Shown piece after piece: positions 59,644-64,000 of a stretch of DNA of 64,000 nt; positions within the stretch are counted from its first letter, which is position 1, and each line of letters starts with the position of its first letter. The notes under the pieces are model-generated. The model was not told where the DNA came from and made no database searches. It worked only from the letters and a program-made list of their open reading frames with translations. Origin of the DNA: Scilla litardierei (taxonomy: Eukaryota > Streptophyta > Magnoliopsida > Asparagales > Asparagaceae); NCBI GenBank assembly GCA_030789695.1, contig CM061142.1:605997659-606061658 (forward strand). Direction: 5' to 3'. The translations under genes and the position numbers were made by a program.

Positions 59644-59873
59644 CTTCGAGACGTTTCATTTTCAACTCGCGTCGTCTCTCTCCTCCGATTGAAACGACTC
59701 GTCTTCCCGCTCTTCTACTCAGCCGTTGCCGTCGTTCTCCTCCTCCCCGCTCGTCGATTGCTTCGTCGTTGTGCGTTCGTGACTTTCGACTAGGTCTGAG
59801 CCTCTCATTCTCTCGTTCGATTATTTTGATTTCATCGCTTGTTGATTTTCTACTCGTTCGTTTGATTGATTCC

Positions 59874-61318
59874 ATGGCTCCCAAGACCAAGGGAAAAGGG
59901 AAGATCATGGGTTCTAAGAAACCTAGGGCTCCTAGGAAACCTACCGTAGCCAAGACCAAGCAGCCCTACAAAGCCCGTACCAGACAAGCAGCTTCTCCCT
60001 CGCATTCTGCTTCGCGGGGATACTCTCCCTCGTCGTCGTCGTCTTCAGACGCTGAGCCCCTGATCAAGCGTCAGCGAAAGCCCATTGGTGGTACCATCAA
60101 TGAGCCTACTACTGACGCTCCCCATCTGTCTGCTTCTGTTTCGAGTTCTGGAGACGAGTCTCCCGTAGTGCCCCCTACTGATCCCCTTGTTCTACTTTGC
60201 CGAGATGACCTTTGCTTGGCAAAATTCCACTCTCTCTTAGGGATCAAACTTCTTAGGGAGCGTTACATCGTTTTCCCACCTTTACTGCTGAGAGACTTTC
60301 AGATATTCTGTCTGCTACCCACTTGGCCGATCTTTTTCGCGTCTCTCAGAGTGAATCTCCTAGAGCTTACCCATTTTTGGTTAAGCTATTCTATGCTAAC
60401 CGCGTTCGCGGTGAGTATTCTACCACCAGAGTTCTTGACACCGTTGTTCAGGGAACCCACATCCAGATTACTCCCACTCTATTAGGGACCATTCTTAGGA
60501 TTCCTTCTACTGGATCTCTTCCCTCTGACATTTCCATTTCTGATATTGACGAGCTTGACCAGTCTGTCCTTCGGGATATGTTTCGTGTGATACCCTTAGC
60601 CCTGGATTTATGTATTAGGTCGTCTATGTTTTCGGCTAGAGGTTGGGCAGTTCACCTAGTGGTGAAGTCCAACATCCTGCCGAAGTATGGACCATCTGAC
60701 CAGCCTTCCCAGGATATTCTGAGGTGTATGTTGCGATTTTCTCTGGGATGTCCGTGAACTGGGCCGGCGTCCTCCTAGACAGGATGGACAAGGTCGAGTT
60801 TACTTCTTCCTCCACTCATATTCCTTATGGTGGTCTTTTGACTCTTGTCTTTCGACATTTTGGTGTCGATTTGTCTCGTTATGAGCCCATGCCTTTTGGT
60901 CCTCTCCTCAATGCATCTGCAAATCGAAGTCTTCTTCAGCTCTGCAGTCTGCCTCGAAGAAGAGGAAATCCACATCAGCTCCGTCTTCCTCCACTGTTCC
61001 TCCAATTGACCAGCCTTCCACCTCTGCTCCACCATCTCGTGATATTCTTTTTAAGATGGTCTCTAGACTTTACGGGTTGCTTTCCCTTTCCTTCCTGCAT
61101 CAGGGAATTCCCTTCCCTGAGGATCTGAGACAGTTTGTTCCCCAGCCTCATGTGCCTCCTCAGCCCATCGTCACTGATGCCGTTGTGCATCCTGGTGTAG
61201 CTTCTACTCAGGATGCTGCTGATGATATTGCTGTTGTTACTTCTGACCCTCCTCCAGAGGATACACCTGCTGTCACAGAGCCTGCTTCTCCTTCTGCAGC
61301 TCCTGGAGACGCTCACTG
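59874..61318 (+). pseudogene. ORF3 of element F
   Basis: The ATG at 59874 gives MAPKTKGKGKIMGSKKPR, a strongly basic N-terminus (nuclear-localisation-like), then a Ser-rich tract (60000-60055). After a frameshift near 60270 the conserved core follows: FPTFTAERLSDIL, then FYANRVRGEYSTTRVLDTVV and TPTLLGTILRIPSTG, as in the family called putative plant transposon protein. Another shift near 60740 leads to VNWAGVLLDRMDKV, and a third near 60925 to a Pro-rich C-terminus ending at TGA 61316-61318. The LG..L.IP.TG and VNW boxes are shared with ORF3 of element C. No membrane segment, so not an evident envelope. Function unknown. Confidence 0.75.
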
Positions 61319-61479
61319 ATAGATGTGTGTTTGAGCTTACATGATGGTTGTAGTTTGATGTGTGATGGATTTCTGTTTCTGATGAACGATGATATCATGA
61401 TGTATTTTTTTGGATCATGATGTATGTATTTTTTGTTGGACATGGTGATGTCCATCTGATGTGTACTCATATCGTCTTT

Positions 61480-61529
<50 letters not shown>

Positions 61530-62181
61530 CTTTGCTGCTTAATCTTATGTGTCTCATCTTGTATAATTGATAATCATATCTGTGTACTGATTGTGATATT
61601 GTCTCCATGAATGATATATTCTCTTCTGATGTGTTTTTGAGACAATATAGGATTTGATATTGGATTATTCATGCTATCTCTGATGTGATGCATTTTTGAA
61701 ACTATTTTTTGTTTCGTATATCTAAAATGTTGATATTGGACTTTAATTCTTCTATTCACATAAGTATATGATGTGCTTTTACGAGTTTTTTTGATTCCAT
61801 ATATCTTTATACTCATTGATTGTTGTTAGTTCGTATTTAGCACGATTATTATTGTTGTTATTTACTCCCACCTTTTTGGATAATGCCATAGGGGGTGAGA
61901 AATAAACATACAAGATTCATAATGAATGTGCTAAGTATGTTCTAACACTTTGAATCTAAGATTGAAGTTGCCTTAGATTCATGGGGAGTAAGATTACAAT
62001 GAATAGGGATTTTAATTCCTAGATTTCTTGAATTAAATTCATGCGTAACTTACTCATTTGCTTCAATTGATATGTAGATGCACTAATATTTGTTAACTAA
62101 CTTGATTGGCATCTATGTAGGGGGAGTAAGTTTTCATTAGCACAATTATTTATATTTTGTTTATGTTTGTTTGTCATCATC
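61319..62181 (+). other. 3' untranslated region of element F
   Basis: T-rich, no coding signal. Contains an AT microsatellite and ends with TTTGTCATCATC before the polypurine tract, the same wording as in element C. Confidence 0.65.
61482..61528. repeat. AT microsatellite
   Basis: Uninterrupted (AT)n of about 23 units. Confidence 0.97.
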
Positions 62182-62195
62182 AAAAAGGGGAAGAA
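62182..62195 (+). other. Polypurine tract of element F
   Basis: AAAAAGGGGAAGAA directly before the 3' LTR start TGTTGAG. Confidence 0.92.
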
Positions 62196-64000
62196 TGTTG
62201 AGTATTGGACTTCTCCCTACTTGGTGTTAATGATGAGAAAACATAAATACTTGGGACTAATCCCCTATTTTGCAGTTAATCCATTGCCTAAGCTTATTAT
62301 GAAGATCTACTTGCAATGGATGACACTCAAAGTTGATTGAAGGCAAATGACATGGATTGGATGATCGTAGATGATGATTGAAGCTCCATGAAGACTTAAA
62401 GCTCATACGATGGATAGAAGAGAGAATTTGTCAATGTAATTTTCTTTTATCTCTTCTAATATGTAGCTTAGAAGTAAAACTTTGATGGAGCACTCACACA
62501 CATCATCATTTCTGTCTTAGGACTTTATTAGATCATTCGTCCTTAGACTCCAATTCATTTCTTTAGTGATTGTGCTTGGATTGTTTATAACAGTCGACTG
62601 CTGAACATTTTATAGTCGTCTGTCTCAAAAACAGTCGACTGTGTTTTGTTCTATAGTCGCCTGTTATGCAGAAATTTTTAACAATCTAGTTTTGGGACTC
62701 TCTGTTTATTTCGCACATGCAACTGATGAACGATTCATAGGCGCCTGTCCAAGTGACAGTTGACTGTGTTTTGTGAATCAGTTGCCTGTCTATCTTCTGC
62801 CCAAACTTTGTTGATCTGCCTTTTACGACCAATCGACTAATGTTGTATATACAGTCGACTATCCCTTGGATCAGTCGACTGTCTATGCTGTAATAGTCGT
62901 CTGTCTGTGAGGCAATTCATTGACTCAGCTCTTTGGAAATTCTCAGGGTATATGATAGTCATCTGTATAAGGATTTACAGTCGCCTGTTCTGATTTACAG
63001 TCGACTATTTTATTCTCATCAGTCGTCTGTCTTGTTATCTTACAAGATTTCCAGATTTCATTCAACTTACCCATCCTTCGGCCAATCGCCTGTAGAAGGA
63101 TTTACAGTCGTCTGTTGGTTTAACAGTCGACTGTCTTTGCTTCGTCAGTCGACTGTACACGTGATAAGTTACCGTTATGAATTCTCACCTACCCTTGCTG
63201 ACTGTGCAACAGTCGACTGTGGTTTCTTCAACAGTCGACTGTCTCGAGTGCAGATTCTATCCGTTGAGATTTTTCTCACGGATTTCTAAAGGGTTTTTGC
63301 CTAAACTGTTTTGTGGATTTGAGAAACCTATATAAGGGCCTTCTACTGTTCCATTGAAAGGTTACCTACGCTATTGCAAAATCTCTCAAGCTTTCGTTCT
63401 AAAGTTTTAAAGCTTTCAAATCCAAAGCCATAAGAATTCCAATCTTTGATCTCTTGCTCTCCAACATAGAACCAAAGAGTTATCTTCTAGGTATTTGGTG
63501 CAGTCAAGAGAAATGGCGTTCTCCTCTCTTCTAAGAGACTCTTCAACACATAACACACCACTCCTTCAAGTTCTACTTCAAGGCATAGGTGATTGTAAGT
63601 GTTGCTTTCATAATTTCATAACTTTCGTTATTTGAATTTTCTCTCAGGTTGTGAGAGCGGTTTGCTTGCTCCTAAGTTGTGGGAGTCAAGGACATCGATT
63701 GTATTCGATTTCACTTGTAGGGTTGCTACAAATGGGTTTCTAAGGAAACCTCAAGTTTGGGTTCTAACTTGAGTATCCGGAGGTATCCGGGTGGAAGGGA
63801 CGTAGGATTACCGGGAACAAGTCGGGAAGTGACTTGGGCAATCCGAACCCTTGAAACATATCTGCATTTGCGTGTGTTTCTTTTTGGGTTTATTTTCTAT
63901 TCCGCATTATTTTGTTGGATTGCATTTAAAATGGTGTAACTATCTTTTTAAATTGCATAAACACTATCCAACCCCCCTTCTAGTGTTTTCCCCATAGACA
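62196..64000 (+). repeat. 3' LTR of element F, end outside window
   Basis: Aligns with 51642-53435 from the first base. It carries the palindrome array (about 62590-63241) and TATA box (63329-63335). By alignment about 12 bp remain beyond the window edge. Confidence 0.92.

Larger units (their letters stand above)
51642..64000 (+). mobile_element. Ty1/copia SIRE-like retrotransposon F (3' end cut by window)
   Basis: LTRs at 51642-53435 and 62196 to beyond 64000. Order: iMet primer site, gag, protease, integrase, RT, RNase H (integrase before RT, hence copia), ORF3 with its own upstream array, polypurine tract. A long region after pol with an extra ORF, and a zinc knuckle plus coiled-coil Gag ending LPKG, fit the SIRE/Maximus lineage. 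It sits in the hAT transposase gene. Its right flank is outside the window, so the target duplication cannot be checked. Frameshifts and stops in every gene. Confidence 0.93.

Noticed and set aside
59604..60485. Start of ORF3 at an upstream codon near 59604
   Set aside because: The upstream part is Ser/Arg text from the CT-rich leader and lies before or over the TATA box; the ATG at 59874 begins the basic protein start.

Overview
This window is a repeat-dense block of a flowering-plant nuclear genome. The evidence is plant-type Ty3/gypsy and Ty1/copia retrotransposons, a Rep/helicase Helitron, an hAT transposase remnant, tRNA-iMet primer sites, AT-rich spacers and many stop codons of the type CAG to TAG or CGA to TGA, which fit decay of methylated cytosine. 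The species cannot be told from the sequence. I find no intact host gene, no rRNA or tRNA gene and no CRISPR array.

Layout, left to right. (1) 1-2412 is the 3' part of a gypsy-type LTR cut by the window edge, followed by a GC-rich repeat (2413-3034) and a short tandem repeat. (2) 3113-26629 is a four-level nest. A reverse-strand solo LTR (A) holds a chromovirus-like Ty3/gypsy element (B, 4123-24381, TSD ACAAG). B is split between gag and protease by a reverse-strand copia/SIRE-like element (C, 7107-18062), whose gag is in turn split by a 3.45 kb reverse-strand solo LTR (D, 12302-15751, TSD CTTTT). (3) 26630-51641 is an hAT transposase gene broken by a gypsy-type solo LTR (E); E was then hit in its CA microsatellite by a 19.7 kb reverse-strand Helitron (27316-46981). 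(4) 51642-64000 is a copia/SIRE-like element (F) inserted in the hAT dimerisation region; its 3' LTR runs to the window edge.

How the parts work together. B and F encode the usual Gag, protease, integrase, reverse transcriptase and RNase H, all broken by stops and frameshifts. C has gag and a third ORF but no pol. It shares with F the primer site, a very similar polypurine tract and an ORF3 of the same type, so it looks like a non-autonomous partner. The Helitron encodes Rep (HUH) and a Pif1-like helicase with one spliceosomal-type intron, and it carries pieces of host genes, clearest a tropinone-reductase-like dehydrogenase.

The most unusual features are: a tandem array of 195-bp frame-preserving exon-like units at the start of the Helitron Rep gene; arrays of short palindromes in LTRs of three retrotransposon families, which in the two copia families recur upstream of ORF3 (in F with a TATA box at matching spacing); two intron-like insertions in the gypsy pol; and hairpins conserved between otherwise diverged LTRs.
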